Shown: positions 8,838 to 18,522, counted from the first letter of the stretch. The stretch: 64,000 nt of DNA from Rhizobium cauense (GCF_019511525.1 NZ_JAEUAT010000024.1:1-64000); one strand, 5' to 3'. Translations and numbers: made by a program. The notes: generated by a model not told the origin, from the sequence alone.

Positions 8838-9812
8838 GTGCTGGGGAAAACTGCTCTTGTATGTGGTGCCGGAGGCTTTATCGGCAGCCACCTTGTCCGA
8901 CGACTGAAGCAGGAAGGATTCTGGGTTCGAGGTGTCGATCTCAAGTTTCCGGAGTATCAGGCAACAGTGGCCGACGAGTTCATCGCCGGCGATCTTCGTC
9001 GACAGGACGTTTGTGATGATGCGATCGACGGTCGTTTCGACGAGGTGTACCAGCTGGCGGCCGACATGGGCGGGGCCGGATATATCTTCACCGGCGAACA
9101 TGACGCCGACATCATCCACAATTCCTCGATCATCAACCTCAACGTTGCCGAGCTCTGCCGGCGTCGGCGTGTCGAGCGTGTGTTTTATTCATCGTCCGCT
9201 TGCATCTACCCGGCCCATAATCAGGACGATCCGGACAATCCCAACTGTGCGGAATCGTCTGCCTATCCAGCCGCGCCTGACAGCGATTACGGATGGGAAA
9301 AACTCATCTCCGAACGCCTCTTCCTTGCCTATAACCGCAATCATGGAATGAAGAACCGGATTGCCCGATATCACAACATCTTCGGGCCCTCGGGGACCTG
9401 GCAGGGCGGGAGGGAAAAGGCACCGGCCGCGATCTGCCGCAAGGTGGCACTCGCCTCGAACGGTGATGAGATCGAGATCTGGGGAGATGGTCGACAGACC
9501 CGGTCCTTTCTCTACATAGACGAGTGTCTTGAGGGCACGACGCGGCTGATGCGGTCGGACTTCGAGGGGCCGGTCAATATCGGATCGGACGAGATGGTGA
9601 CCATCAACCAAATGGTCGACATGGTCTGCGCTATTGCCGGCAAGAGGCTCCATAAGCGGCACATTGCCGGCCCTCTGGGCGTCCGGGGACGCAACTCCGA
9701 CAATCGATTGATTGCACAGAAATTGGGTTGGCGCCCGGCGCAGAGCCTGATTGTCGGTTTGGAAAGAACCTATGCCTGGATCGAGAGCCAGCTGATCCGG
9801 GCTGCTGCATGA
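8838..9812 (+). CDS. GDP-mannose 3,5-epimerase
   Basis: A 324-residue short-chain (extended SDR) enzyme expected to convert GDP-D-mannose to GDP-L-galactose, with GDP-L-gulose as side product. It has the NAD motif GAGGFIG (10-16), Tyr151 and Lys155 of YGWEK, the catalytic Cys122 in SSSACIYP, and Lys194 in GGREKAPAA. The segments FGPSGTWQGGREKAPAA, WGDGRQTRSFLYIDEC, NIGSDEM and GVRGRNSDN closely match the plant GME family, which separates it from general GDP-mannose dehydratases. GTG start with TGGGGGGC upstream. The neighbouring manB/manC supply the substrate; the next gene overlaps its stop codon. Confidence 0.9.
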   Translation: MLGKTALVCGAGGFIGSHLVRRLKQEGFWVRGVDLKFPEYQATVADEFIAGDLRRQDVCDDAIDGRFDEVYQLAADMGGAGYIFTGEHDADIIHNSSIINLNVAELCRRRRVERVFYSSSACIYPAHNQDDPDNPNCAESSAYPAAPDSDYGWEKLISERLFLAYNRNHGMKNRIARYHNIFGPSGTWQGGREKAPAAICRKVALASNGDEIEIWGDGRQTRSFLYIDECLEGTTRLMRSDFEGPVNIGSDEMVTINQMVDMVCAIAGKRLHKRHIAGPLGVRGRNSDNRLIAQKLGWRPAQSLIVGLERTYAWIESQLIRAAA

Positions 9813-11110
9813 CATCGGTCGATGCTGGCTCGTCGAAATCGGACCAAAGCATGTCGTGGCAAGCGCCCGGCAACGCAGTACTTTTGATCGCGAGCTTCGC
9901 TATAGGGCAGGGGTCGATATTCCTCGCGCAGACCTGGCTCGTCGGTCGCGGCGACCTTGAGCTGCTGGCGCGTTTCGGAGCATGCTTCTCCTTTGCCATT
10001 CTGGCGCTGTTGGTCGTCGATGGCGGCGCTGTTGCCTCAGTGGCCCGGAGGGTTGCGTTGGCGGACTGCGACGGCGATACGGCGGAGATCCGGCGCTGCT
10101 TCTGGTCGGCAAGCATCGTTCGCCTGTGCGTGGCAGGGGTGATTGCCTCGCTCGCGTCACTTTATGCGGCATGGACGCAAGACGAGTTTGGCCGGGCTTA
10201 CGCACGAGCGGCGATTCCCGCGCTTGCTTTATGGGCATTCAATGCCGGCGGTGTTCTCGACGGCTTAAAGCTGAGCGGGATGACGGGCCTGACTGGTGTG
10301 GCATCCTATCTTTGCTCGGCTGCGATCCTGCTGCCGGCGAGCACGCTTGCGCCCGACAAGGCGGGTCTTCTCCTCGGGTCGGCGCTGTCGGCCGGATGTG
10401 GGCTCACAGTCATCCTGCAGTTGCTGGTCCTTCGCCATGTCGGTCACCTTCCCGGAGCCATATGGACAACCCGGCGGCATTGCGTTGCGTTGGCTCGTGA
10501 AGGTGCATCGGCGTTGCTTGCTGTTCTGCCGGGACAGCTGTCGTTCCGATTTCAGATCGTTGTCTGTTCGATGTTTCTGGGGCCGGAGGCGACAGCAATC
10601 TTTCTCTATGGGCGACTGGTTGCAGCCGCCGGCTCACAGGTGCTGGAGTTTGTTCGCCGAGCGCACTTTCCTCTGCTTGTAAGAAACTTGGCCACAGGTA
10701 CCGCGCCTGCCTGGACGGCATTCCGCGTGCAACGCCTGGCTTCTTGGCTCTCTGTATTCATCTCCGCAGGTCTGCTGGCAGGCGGCCTGCTGATCTCGGA
10801 AGTGACACGCGGTGCGACCGCGGCAGCAGCGCTTGTGGTCTGTCTCTTTTCGCTTGGAGTGCTGAGTGGTGCATTGTCCTCAACACTGTCACAGGCAGCG
10901 CAAGCGCTTGGCTGCTACCGCGCTGTCGCAGTGTCAGCAAACGGCGCGATGTTGGTCTGCCTTGCGGCAAGTGCTGCTCTCAGTGCCTGGCTTGGCCTTG
11001 CTGGTTTAGCAATCGCGGAAGTGATGTCGCATGTTGTGATGGCATTGTGCCTGTGGCCAGTCCTTTCCCTCCGGCGGGCCAGTCTGCGAGTACCGCGAGG
11101 ATTGCAATGA
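9809..11110 (+). CDS. Polysaccharide flippase, Wzx-like (MOP superfamily)
   Basis: A 433-residue, very hydrophobic protein with about 12 predicted membrane helices, consistent with a lipid-linked oligosaccharide flippase of the inner membrane. Its start overlaps the stop of the epimerase gene (ATGA), implying translational coupling, and its own stop overlaps the next start in the same way. There is no sharp sequence motif in this family, so the call rests on the helix pattern, size, and position between the polysaccharide enzyme and polymerase genes. Confidence 0.75.
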   Translation: MTSVDAGSSKSDQSMSWQAPGNAVLLIASFAIGQGSIFLAQTWLVGRGDLELLARFGACFSFAILALLVVDGGAVASVARRVALADCDGDTAEIRRCFWSASIVRLCVAGVIASLASLYAAWTQDEFGRAYARAAIPALALWAFNAGGVLDGLKLSGMTGLTGVASYLCSAAILLPASTLAPDKAGLLLGSALSAGCGLTVILQLLVLRHVGHLPGAIWTTRRHCVALAREGASALLAVLPGQLSFRFQIVVCSMFLGPEATAIFLYGRLVAAAGSQVLEFVRRAHFPLLVRNLATGTAPAWTAFRVQRLASWLSVFISAGLLAGGLLISEVTRGATAAAALVVCLFSLGVLSGALSSTLSQAAQALGCYRAVAVSANGAMLVCLAASAALSAWLGLAGLAIAEVMSHVVMALCLWPVLSLRRASLRVPRGLQ

Positions 11111-12429
11111 CCAGACTCTGGACAGTGGTGGGGCTCTACCTGCTCAACTTGCCTTTGGCCGACAGCGCGTTTGTCATCGTTCTGACATTGCCAATGTTTG
11201 CCATGGTGGTCGGTGGCATGCTGCGACTGCGGTCACCGTTTTTCCAGATCGGAGACGTCTTCTGGTTCTGCCTGTTCATCTATTTCGTGATCTCGCCGCT
11301 GCAGCGAATTCATGGGGACTACATTGGTGGCTCGACCGCAATAACGGCCTATGCATACGAACAGGCCGAGTACGTTCTGGCGATGCTGGTTGTCGTCATT
11401 TTTGCCTTTCCGTTCCTCTTTGTGCCGCTGCAATCCAATGAAGCGTCCGCGGTGACTGACCAGCGCCCGAATATACCAGCCGTCCTCGTCGTGAATGTCG
11501 CTGCGTTCATGCTATTTGCAATGTCTGAAGGTGGCTTCGAGCGATTGCTTTCATCTCGCCTGCAGCAGGACGCCTCGCAGGGCTTCATCGCGAGCCCGCT
11601 GTTTCTCGCGGTCCAGTCGGCTACGGCATGTCTGGTTGCAGGGTACAGTCGTCAGTCAAAGCAGAGGCTCACCTCGGCATTCCTCCTGGTCGCGGTGCTC
11701 GTCTTGCTGGCACTGGCAAGGAACCCCTTCAACGCGCCACGCTTCATCCTGCTGGCGGTCTGGTTGCCGGTGTTGTTGGCGCTCGCGGGCGGCAGGATCT
11801 CTGCGGCCAAGTTCTACGTCTGCGGGTTGCTGGCGTTGACCGTCTTGTTTCCGGTTCTCAATGTTACGACCCGCCTGGGCCTTGGCGGATTGCAGGATGT
11901 GTCGCAAATATCGATCGTCGGGAACATCTTCGACATCCCCTCCGTCGATGTGTTCGATATGGCGGTTCATTGCATCCGCTACATGTCGACCCACGACTTC
12001 ATGTGGGGTGAAAAGCTTGCTGCTGTCCTGCTATTTTTCGTTCCACGCTCAATCTGGCCGGGAAAGCCGATTGTCGGCGGGCTTGATGTTGGTGGCGACC
12101 TGTTCGCGGCCGGCATGTACGGGACACCGAACCTCTCTTTTTTCCTCGGCTGCGATTTCTACATGGATTTCGGCCTTGCCGGCGTTGCGGTCGGTGGGAT
12201 CGTGAGTGCGTTTGCGCTCAGAGCTATGATCAGGTCCGGCCAGGACGGCTTCTTTGGCATTCGGATGATGCCATTCTTTATCGCGGCGTCCTTGCCTATT
12301 TTGCTGCGCGGTCCCGTCGGTGCCGTTCTTCCCCTGTTTGTCTGCCAGTTCCTTGTCATGAAGTTGCTGGCCGTTTGGCTCCGGCAATCGGCGGCGCAGA
12401 CGAATGCTGTCCAGGGCCAGAGGGCATGA
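11107..12429 (+). CDS. O-antigen/exopolysaccharide polymerase, Wzy-like
   Basis: A 440-residue membrane protein with about 10-12 helices and a sizeable loop around residues 270-360 (VTTRLGLGGLQD ... FVPRSIWPGKPIVGG). The segment SIWPGKP and the following GGDLFAAGMYG are typical of OpgC/WzyE-like polymerases that link repeat units in the periplasm. Start at 11107 overlaps the flippase stop (ATGA); a longer in-frame open stretch upstream lies inside the flippase gene and is not used. Family sequence conservation is poor, so the exact polymerase type is uncertain. Confidence 0.72.
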   Translation: MTRLWTVVGLYLLNLPLADSAFVIVLTLPMFAMVVGGMLRLRSPFFQIGDVFWFCLFIYFVISPLQRIHGDYIGGSTAITAYAYEQAEYVLAMLVVVIFAFPFLFVPLQSNEASAVTDQRPNIPAVLVVNVAAFMLFAMSEGGFERLLSSRLQQDASQGFIASPLFLAVQSATACLVAGYSRQSKQRLTSAFLLVAVLVLLALARNPFNAPRFILLAVWLPVLLALAGGRISAAKFYVCGLLALTVLFPVLNVTTRLGLGGLQDVSQISIVGNIFDIPSVDVFDMAVHCIRYMSTHDFMWGEKLAAVLLFFVPRSIWPGKPIVGGLDVGGDLFAAGMYGTPNLSFFLGCDFYMDFGLAGVAVGGIVSAFALRAMIRSGQDGFFGIRMMPFFIAASLPILLRGPVGAVLPLFVCQFLVMKLLAVWLRQSAAQTNAVQGQRA

Positions 12430-13016
12430 GAATGGAGCAGCCGGGCTCGGATATCCTCGATGCCAGAACAAGCTGCTCGCGCACTGGCGGGCCGAGCTTT
12501 TCGCTGCGACATAGAATGGTGCGCGCGATGTGGTCAGTTGTCTGGACGCTGCTTGCCGCATGGACGCCGGCTCCCTTGCACCGGTGGCGGGCCTTCTTGC
12601 TCCGCTTGTTCGGCGCGCAGCTCGCTGCCAATGCCCGCGTCCATGGATCTGCGAGAATTTGGTATCCGCCAAATCTGATAGTAGAGGAGAACGCGCTGAT
12701 CGGGCCGCGCGTCATCTGTTATGCGATGGCGCCCATCCGCATATGCAGGAACGCCGTCGTCTCGCAGGGGGCGCATCTCTGTGCTGGCAGCCATGCCGTA
12801 GACGATCCCCATTTCCAGCTGGAAGCGCACCCGATCACCATCGGGATCAACGCCTGGGTGGCCGCCGAGGCCTTCGTCGGCCCAGGTGTCACCCTGGGCG
12901 CCGGCGCCGTCCTCGGGGCGCGCAGTGTTGCATTCCGCGATATACCTGCATGGACCATCTATGTCGGCAATCCGGCGCGTCTGCTTCGGGAGCGCGTGCG
13001 GTTTACCATCCCTTAG
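12426..13016 (+). CDS. Left-handed beta-helix acetyltransferase, WcaF-like
   Basis: A 196-residue hexapeptide-repeat acyltransferase, probably adding O-acetyl groups to the polysaccharide. After a short hydrophobic N-terminal part (about 34-50), hexapeptide turns run from about residue 68 to 175 (ENALIGPRVICYAMAPIRI, VGPGVTLGAGAVLGARSV). His123 in CAGSHAVDDPHF matches the catalytic position of WcaF and NodL-like enzymes, and the end VYVGNPAR-like sequence (IYVGNPARLL) is typical. It overlaps the polymerase stop by four bases and is the last gene of the operon. Its 3' end overlaps the end of the convergent SGNH hydrolase gene by 14 bases. Confidence 0.85.
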   Translation: MRMEQPGSDILDARTSCSRTGGPSFSLRHRMVRAMWSVVWTLLAAWTPAPLHRWRAFLLRLFGAQLAANARVHGSARIWYPPNLIVEENALIGPRVICYAMAPIRICRNAVVSQGAHLCAGSHAVDDPHFQLEAHPITIGINAWVAAEAFVGPGVTLGAGAVLGARSVAFRDIPAWTIYVGNPARLLRERVRFTIP

Positions 13017-14856
13017 CGATCGTGGCGTCCGCCCAGGCGGCTGCGACCACTGCATAACCTTCATCGTTGAGATGGATCGCATCGACACGCAAGGACCGAG
13101 GCACCAGCCCGGCGCCCACATCTTCAGCATCGCCGGACGTTCCATCGCCTGATGACTGAAGGACTGCGAGAAGGTCGAGAAATCGGCTTCCGTAAACGGC
13201 GGCCAAGTCTGTATTCAGTCGCATGATATGATCGATCACCGCGGGCGCGTCGCTCGCCGCAGGCAGGATCGAGCCGACGAGATACCGTCCGCCAGCCACG
13301 CTGCCCGCCATTGCAGCAATGTCTGCCATGACGGTCGCCGGCATATGCGCGTTGTTGCGGCCTGCCCATATCCACTGGATGTCTCCTCGCCGCGAAATTG
13401 CATCGTCCAGGAGGAAGGTCGTCGCGTAAGGCACATCGGCACCGTCACCCGCGGAGCCTCGCGTAAACCTCCAATTTCCGCCTGCGTCGGTGGCGAGTGT
13501 TCCTCTGATTCCGGCCAATGTGCCGGGAGCACCGCCGCGGTGGAAGCCGGAATCAAGGAAGATATCGGCGGATCTGTACGTGATGGGTACCTGCGGGTTC
13601 TCGTCGCCCCATTCGATGACGATGTTGTCGAGCGACCAGGTGACAAGGCTGCCGCTGGTGACGAATGCGATGGCCCCGCATGACGCATTGCCAAAAGCAT
13701 CGTTGCCACTGGTGAAGGTGACTTCGTGATGACCACTGTAATCGACCACCCAGGTTGGCCCTCCCTCGGACGTTTCCGTGGCCCAACTGCCGCCCGTCGC
13801 CTGGAGACCGCCGATCTGGATTGTGCCGCCGCCATCTATGTAGTCGAGATCGAAGGCGACGCGAATGGTTCTGCCGTGCGGCACGACTGCTAAGGCGAAT
13901 TCACAGCCTCGAAGGCTTCCCGCGTCGTCGTTTCGGACGACAAGCTTGCCATTTTCCGTGTGCAAAGGCGTTGCGTGGCCGTCTTGAAGGCGAGGTGTCC
14001 AGCCCTCCGCGCCGTTGTCGAAGCGGGATATGATCGAGAACGTCGGATTGTAGGCACCGATCGTGCCGTCACCCGGAGTAAGCTCCAACGCCGTGCGCAA
14101 CGCACCGGCCTCGAACTGACCCGGGAAGATGCGGAGCGTTATATCGACGGCGCTCCCTGCCGTGACACTCAGCAGGAAGGTCGATCGAACGAAGGCATGG
14201 GTTGCCTGGCCGCTGCCCGACACGGCGTTGCGCGTGCCGTCGAGCAGGAAAGCGGGAGATGCGATTTCGTTGAGATATCCCCCTGGTTCATCCGCCTGTA
14301 TGAGCAGGAGACTGAAGCCGTTGACGCCTGCGGTAGAGTCCCCGACAAGCTGGGCCTCGGCCGAGATGGTCCAGTGGCTCCCAGGTTCGACTTCGCGGTT
14401 TGCGGCGATTGAAGCATATATTTGTCGGCCGATATCAGTAAACGTGGCGGTCGCCGTTCCGTGAACGCGAACGTCGCCGTAGGGAAGACCGGCTTCATCG
14501 ATGCCCGTTGCGACCAATTCATGGGCCAATCCGTTGACAGCGCCGGCCTCGAAGAAAATCATCCAGTCACGGGTATGCGGGAACAGGTTCTTGCTCTCTG
14601 CGCCCTGTACCGCGACCATCAAAGGCACACCCCCTTGCCGTGTGGCGATCTGGGTCGAGGTCTGGCCGCCTATGCCACGATTGATGACAGTGCGAGGCGG
14701 GTTGAAGAGTGAGGCGGCGACGGCGGGGTAGGAAAGGCCGGGTGACGAGGCGCCCGCACCTGCCGTCAGACTATCTCCGAAGGCAACGATCGAGCGCTGC
14801 TTGGCACTGGCGCGACGCACCGGCTGAACTGAGTTCATGCTAAGACCGAGAAACAT
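13003..14856 (-). CDS. SGNH/GDSL-type hydrolase with a large inserted region
   Basis: A 617-residue protein whose SGNH esterase blocks are split. Block I (FGDSLTAGAG, Ser29) and block II (NRGIGGQTS, around Gly63) are at the N terminus; block III (WAGRNNA, Asn501) and block V (DAIHLNDEGY, Asp592 and His595) are at the C terminus. Between about residues 85 and 480 sit roughly 400 residues rich in beta-type, Gly/Thr/Ser sequence resembling carbohydrate-binding or jelly-roll modules (for example RFDNGAEGW ... FDLDYIDGGGTIQIGG). No signal peptide is obvious. The start at 14856 has GGAGG five bases upstream. Convergent with the polysaccharide operon, so a polysaccharide O-deacetylase is plausible but inferred. 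Confidence 0.75.
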   Translation of the reverse strand: MFLGLSMNSVQPVRRASAKQRSIVAFGDSLTAGAGASSPGLSYPAVAASLFNPPRTVINRGIGGQTSTQIATRQGGVPLMVAVQGAESKNLFPHTRDWMIFFEAGAVNGLAHELVATGIDEAGLPYGDVRVHGTATATFTDIGRQIYASIAANREVEPGSHWTISAEAQLVGDSTAGVNGFSLLLIQADEPGGYLNEIASPAFLLDGTRNAVSGSGQATHAFVRSTFLLSVTAGSAVDITLRIFPGQFEAGALRTALELTPGDGTIGAYNPTFSIISRFDNGAEGWTPRLQDGHATPLHTENGKLVVRNDDAGSLRGCEFALAVVPHGRTIRVAFDLDYIDGGGTIQIGGLQATGGSWATETSEGGPTWVVDYSGHHEVTFTSGNDAFGNASCGAIAFVTSGSLVTWSLDNIVIEWGDENPQVPITYRSADIFLDSGFHRGGAPGTLAGIRGTLATDAGGNWRFTRGSAGDGADVPYATTFLLDDAISRRGDIQWIWAGRNNAHMPATVMADIAAMAGSVAGGRYLVGSILPAASDAPAVIDHIMRLNTDLAAVYGSRFLDLLAVLQSSGDGTSGDAEDVGAGLVPRSLRVDAIHLNDEGYAVVAAAWADATIAKGW

Positions 14857-15210
14857 AGGGACCTCCAAAACAGCATTTGGGAGTACGATCCTATTTCAAG
14901 CTGGATAGGCGGGGATGTTGGAGAATACCAAGGGGTACGCGTGCGCTTTGCTGAACTCGGCTTTCATCAATTCGGGAAGCCGAAATGCTGGCGTGTTCAT
15001 GTTCCCTTAAGTAATTCTCTTGAGATTGTGATTTCTTGTTCCATGATGATCGCGATACGAAGACTATCGGTTCGCACTTCATGACGATCGATGCAGATCG
15101 TCTTACCCATGAACATGGTTTCTTACTCTCGGCTGATTTGCGGCTGTTAGAATTTCCATATTGTCCGTGCCGCGAGTGTGCTTGCGGTCGGCCTGATTTA
15201 GGGACGTTAC
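14857..15210. other. Divergent intergenic region
   Basis: About 350 bases between the SGNH hydrolase gene (minus) and the GNAT gene (plus). It must hold both promoters. It is less GC-rich than the genes. I see no conserved small gene, strong hairpin or recognisable operator. Confidence 0.5.
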
Positions 15211-16056
15211 ATGAATTCGGAGTTTGCCGTTCGCCCGATGCGACCCGGTGAGTTGGAGCTTGTGCTCGAATGGGCACGTCAGGAGGGCTGGAACCCCGGT
15301 CTTGACGATGCACTTGCCTTTCACGAGGCCGACCCTTCGGGATTTTTCGTGGGCGTGTTCGGGGAGGTGCCGGTTGCCTCCATTTCGGTCGTCAAATATG
15401 GCGAGGACTTTGCGTTTCTTGGACTCTACATCGTTCACCCGGATTTTCGGGGCAGAGGCTATGGCAAGGCCATCTGGAATGTGGGCATGGCTTCGGCGGA
15501 GGGCCGCAGTATTGGCCTGGACGGTGTTCCCGCACAGCAAGAGAACTACCGCAAGGCAGGGTTCGAAGAGGCCTACCGGACGGTTCGCTACGGCGGTGTG
15601 GTATCGGCTGTGCCCGCATCACCGCTGGTAGCCCAGGTGGTCTCGGATAAGCTCGACGGATTGCTGCGCTATGACGCGACAATTTTTCCGGCTCCGCGGC
15701 CGGCGTTCGTGGCGTCCTGGTGCGCAACGCGTAAGGATCGGCACTCGGCGGTGGTACGAAAGAGCGGCAAAATTCGTGGATACGGAACCCTCCGTCGTTG
15801 CTTCGACGGGTACAAGATCGGTCCGCTCTTTGCCGCCGATAAGGACAGCGCTTCAGCCTTGCTTTCGGCCCTCACACCGCATGCCAAGGGCCAGCAGATT
15901 TTCATCGATATTCCGACCAGCAACGGCGAGGCGATAGAGCTTGCCGAGAGCATGGGTCTGGCGCCTGTTTTCGAAACCGCTCGGATGTACAGGGGAAAGG
16001 CGCCGGTCGTTCCACTGAAGAATGTCTTCGGCGTGACGACACTCGAGCTTGGCTAG
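15211..16056 (+). CDS. GNAT family N-acetyltransferase with C-terminal YitH-type domain
   Basis: A 281-residue two-domain acetyltransferase. The N-terminal GNAT domain carries the acetyl-CoA signature HPDFRGRGYGKAIW (about residues 71-84) and ends with LDGVPAQQENYRKAGF. The second domain (about 150-281) resembles the acetyltransferase_18 / YitH module, with RGYGTLRRCFDGYKIGPLFA and the final MYRGKAP segment. Substrate unknown. AGGGA lies six bases before the start. Its last four bases overlap the end of the convergent DMT transporter gene. Confidence 0.85.
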   Translation: MNSEFAVRPMRPGELELVLEWARQEGWNPGLDDALAFHEADPSGFFVGVFGEVPVASISVVKYGEDFAFLGLYIVHPDFRGRGYGKAIWNVGMASAEGRSIGLDGVPAQQENYRKAGFEEAYRTVRYGGVVSAVPASPLVAQVVSDKLDGLLRYDATIFPAPRPAFVASWCATRKDRHSAVVRKSGKIRGYGTLRRCFDGYKIGPLFAADKDSASALLSALTPHAKGQQIFIDIPTSNGEAIELAESMGLAPVFETARMYRGKAPVVPLKNVFGVTTLELG

Positions 16057-16970
16057 TCCATAGGCGAGGCAGGAGCCGTTGAGGGTGCCTTCTGGGGGCG
16101 GCCTCTTTCGGCAATCGCGATGCCGCCCAATGCAAGCGCCAGCGCGATCAAATGAAAGACCTGCAGCTGCTCGCCAAGAAGTGCGACCGACAGCAGCGTT
16201 CCGAAAACCGGCACGAGGTTTATGAAGAGCCCGGCTCGATTTGCGCCGATCGCCTCGACGCCCTTGATATAAAGTATCTGAGCGAGCAGGGAGGCAAAGA
16301 TTGCCGTGTAGATGGCAATCAGCCAACCCTTGCCATCCGGCAGCTGAACCGCGCCCTGGCTGTTCTCCCAGACGAGAAGCGGCAGGGCACTTAGCGCGGC
16401 ACCGAGCGCTGGAATTGCCATCAGCGTGCGCCAATCGAGCGGCGGCTTCCAGCGTAGAAAAATCGTATAGACCGAATAGGCAGCGACGGCGATCAGCATG
16501 AGCGCATCACCGCGATTGAGCCCGAGTTCCAGCAAGGTCGACAGGTCGCCGTGCGCCGCAGTCAATGCGACGCCGCCCAGCGTCATTGCAAAGCCGATAA
16601 TTTGCGCTGAAGAAACAGCCGTACGGAAGAAGAGGAAATTCAGCAGGAAGATCAGCATGGGAATGCCAGCCTGCTCGATCGCCACATTGATCACGGTCGT
16701 ATACTTGACCGCGGAGTAAAGCATGGCGTTGAAGAGCGTGTAGCCGATGACGCCATAGAAGAACAGCAACGGTAGGTTCTTGCGGACGATCGGCCAGTCG
16801 CGTTTCAACTGCGGCAATGAGACCGCTGCTATGAGCGACGTTGCGAGGAACCACCGGAGAAATGTCAGCATCATTGGACTGACGTGCCCAAGGGCGAGCT
16901 TTCCTGCCACCGCGTTTCCGCCCCAGCATAGCGCCGCGACGACAAGAGAAATATATGCGGCGACCTGCAC
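16053..16970 (-). CDS. DMT superfamily (EamA) transporter
   Basis: A 305-residue inner-membrane protein with ten predicted helices in two EamA repeats (about 5-140 and 150-285), the usual drug/metabolite exporter size and layout. The start is a GTG at 16970. Substrate cannot be deduced; relatives export amino acids or small metabolites. It is convergent with the GNAT gene (four-base overlap) and divergent from purA. Confidence 0.85.
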   Translation of the reverse strand: MQVAAYISLVVAALCWGGNAVAGKLALGHVSPMMLTFLRWFLATSLIAAVSLPQLKRDWPIVRKNLPLLFFYGVIGYTLFNAMLYSAVKYTTVINVAIEQAGIPMLIFLLNFLFFRTAVSSAQIIGFAMTLGGVALTAAHGDLSTLLELGLNRGDALMLIAVAAYSVYTIFLRWKPPLDWRTLMAIPALGAALSALPLLVWENSQGAVQLPDGKGWLIAIYTAIFASLLAQILYIKGVEAIGANRAGLFINLVPVFGTLLSVALLGEQLQVFHLIALALALGGIAIAERGRPQKAPSTAPASPMD

Positions 16971-17166
16971 AGGCGATTCTTTCAGATGACGGCGATGTGG
17001 CTCTCAACCTCAGGGTATGATCGGCCAATAGCCAGATGATGGCTGATTTGTCACGTAAAAAGCCGAATCCGGCGGCATAACAGGGTCGCTTTCCCGGTAA
17101 CAAAGCATTATAGATGCGCGGGTTTGAGAAGGGTGCGGTTAATCCGCCGATAACAGGAAGAGTTGG

Positions 17167-18462
17167 ATGACGAACGTAGTCGTGGTCGGTTCGCAATGGG
17201 GTGACGAAGGCAAGGGCAAGATTGTCGATTGGCTTTCGGAACGTGCGGATGTGATTGTTCGCTATCAGGGCGGCCACAACGCAGGTCATACGCTGGTCAT
17301 TGATGGCGTCAGCTACAAGCTTGCGCTGCTGCCGTCCGGTCTCGTGCGCGGCAAGCTCAGCGTCATCGGCAATGGCGTCGTCGTGGATCCCCATCATTTT
17401 GTCGCCGAAGTAGAGAAGCTGCGTGCGCAGGGGGTCAACGTCACGCCGGAAGTGCTGCGCATCGCCGATAACGCGCCGCTAATCCTGTCGCTGCACCGCG
17501 ATCTCGACGGTTTCCGCGAAGACGCGGCCTCGAACAGTGGCACCAAGATCGGCACCACTCGCCGCGGCATCGGCCCGGCCTATGAGGACAAGGTTGGTCG
17601 CCGAGCGATCCGCGCGATCGATCTTGCCGACAAGGAAGCACTGCCTGCCAAGATCGACCGGCTGCTGACACACCATAACGCGCTGCGCCGCGGTCTAGGT
17701 CTGGCGGAAATCACAGTGGAGTCGCTGGAGAAGGAGCTGAACGACGTCGCCGATCAAGTGCTGCCCTATGTCGATCAGGTCTGGCGCATCCTTGATGATC
17801 AACGCAAGGCCGGTGCGCGTATCCTGTTCGAAGGCGCGCAAGGCGCACTGCTCGACAACGATCACGGAACCTACCCGTTCGTGACGTCTTCGAACACGGT
17901 GGCCGGCCAAGCAGCTGCCGGCTCGGGCCTGGGCCCGACGGCGATCGGCTACGTCCTAGGCATCACCAAGGCCTATACGACGCGCGTTGGTGAGGGCCCA
18001 TTCCCCTGCGAGCTGCATGACGAGGTTGGCAAGCACCTCTCGACGGTTGGCCGTGAAGTCGGCGTCAATACCGGCCGTCCGCGCCGCTGCGGCTGGTTCG
18101 ACTCCGTTCTAGTGCGTCAAACGGTGAAAACCTCGGGCATCACGGGGATTGCGCTGACGAAACTCGACGTTTTGGACGGCTTGGACTCCTTGAAGATCTG
18201 CGTTGCCTACAAGCTCGACGGCAAGGAAATCGACTATCTTCCGGCCAGCCAGGCAGCCCAGGCTCGCGTCGAGCCTGTTTACATCACGCTTGAAGGCTGG
18301 AAGGAATCGACTGTCGGCGCACGTAGTTGGGCCGATCTGCCGGCCCAGGCGATCAAGTATGTACGTCAGGTCGAAGAACTGATCGGGGCGCCTGTCGCTC
18401 TCCTGTCTACAAGTCCTGAGCGAGACGACACTATACTTGTGACCGATCCGTTTGAGGATTAA
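17167..18462 (+). CDS. purA: Adenylosuccinate synthetase
   Basis: Joins IMP and aspartate using GTP to give adenylosuccinate, the first committed step to AMP. The 431-residue sequence has the P-loop GSQWGDEGKGKIVDW (residues 8-22), GGHNAGHT, the IMP-site GTTRRGIGPAYEDK, EGAQGALLDNDHGTYPFVTSS, and the GTP-binding LTKLDVLDG near the C terminus. AGGAAGAG precedes the ATG. Length is typical of bacterial PurA. The next gene begins about 60 bases downstream on the same strand. Confidence 0.98.
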   Translation: MTNVVVVGSQWGDEGKGKIVDWLSERADVIVRYQGGHNAGHTLVIDGVSYKLALLPSGLVRGKLSVIGNGVVVDPHHFVAEVEKLRAQGVNVTPEVLRIADNAPLILSLHRDLDGFREDAASNSGTKIGTTRRGIGPAYEDKVGRRAIRAIDLADKEALPAKIDRLLTHHNALRRGLGLAEITVESLEKELNDVADQVLPYVDQVWRILDDQRKAGARILFEGAQGALLDNDHGTYPFVTSSNTVAGQAAAGSGLGPTAIGYVLGITKAYTTRVGEGPFPCELHDEVGKHLSTVGREVGVNTGRPRRCGWFDSVLVRQTVKTSGITGIALTKLDVLDGLDSLKICVAYKLDGKEIDYLPASQAAQARVEPVYITLEGWKESTVGARSWADLPAQAIKYVRQVEELIGAPVALLSTSPERDDTILVTDPFED

Positions 18463-18522
18463 GGTCTCGGGTCATTATTCGTGCGGTTCGCGGCGCGAAC
18501 CGCACTCCTAGAGAAAGTACGA

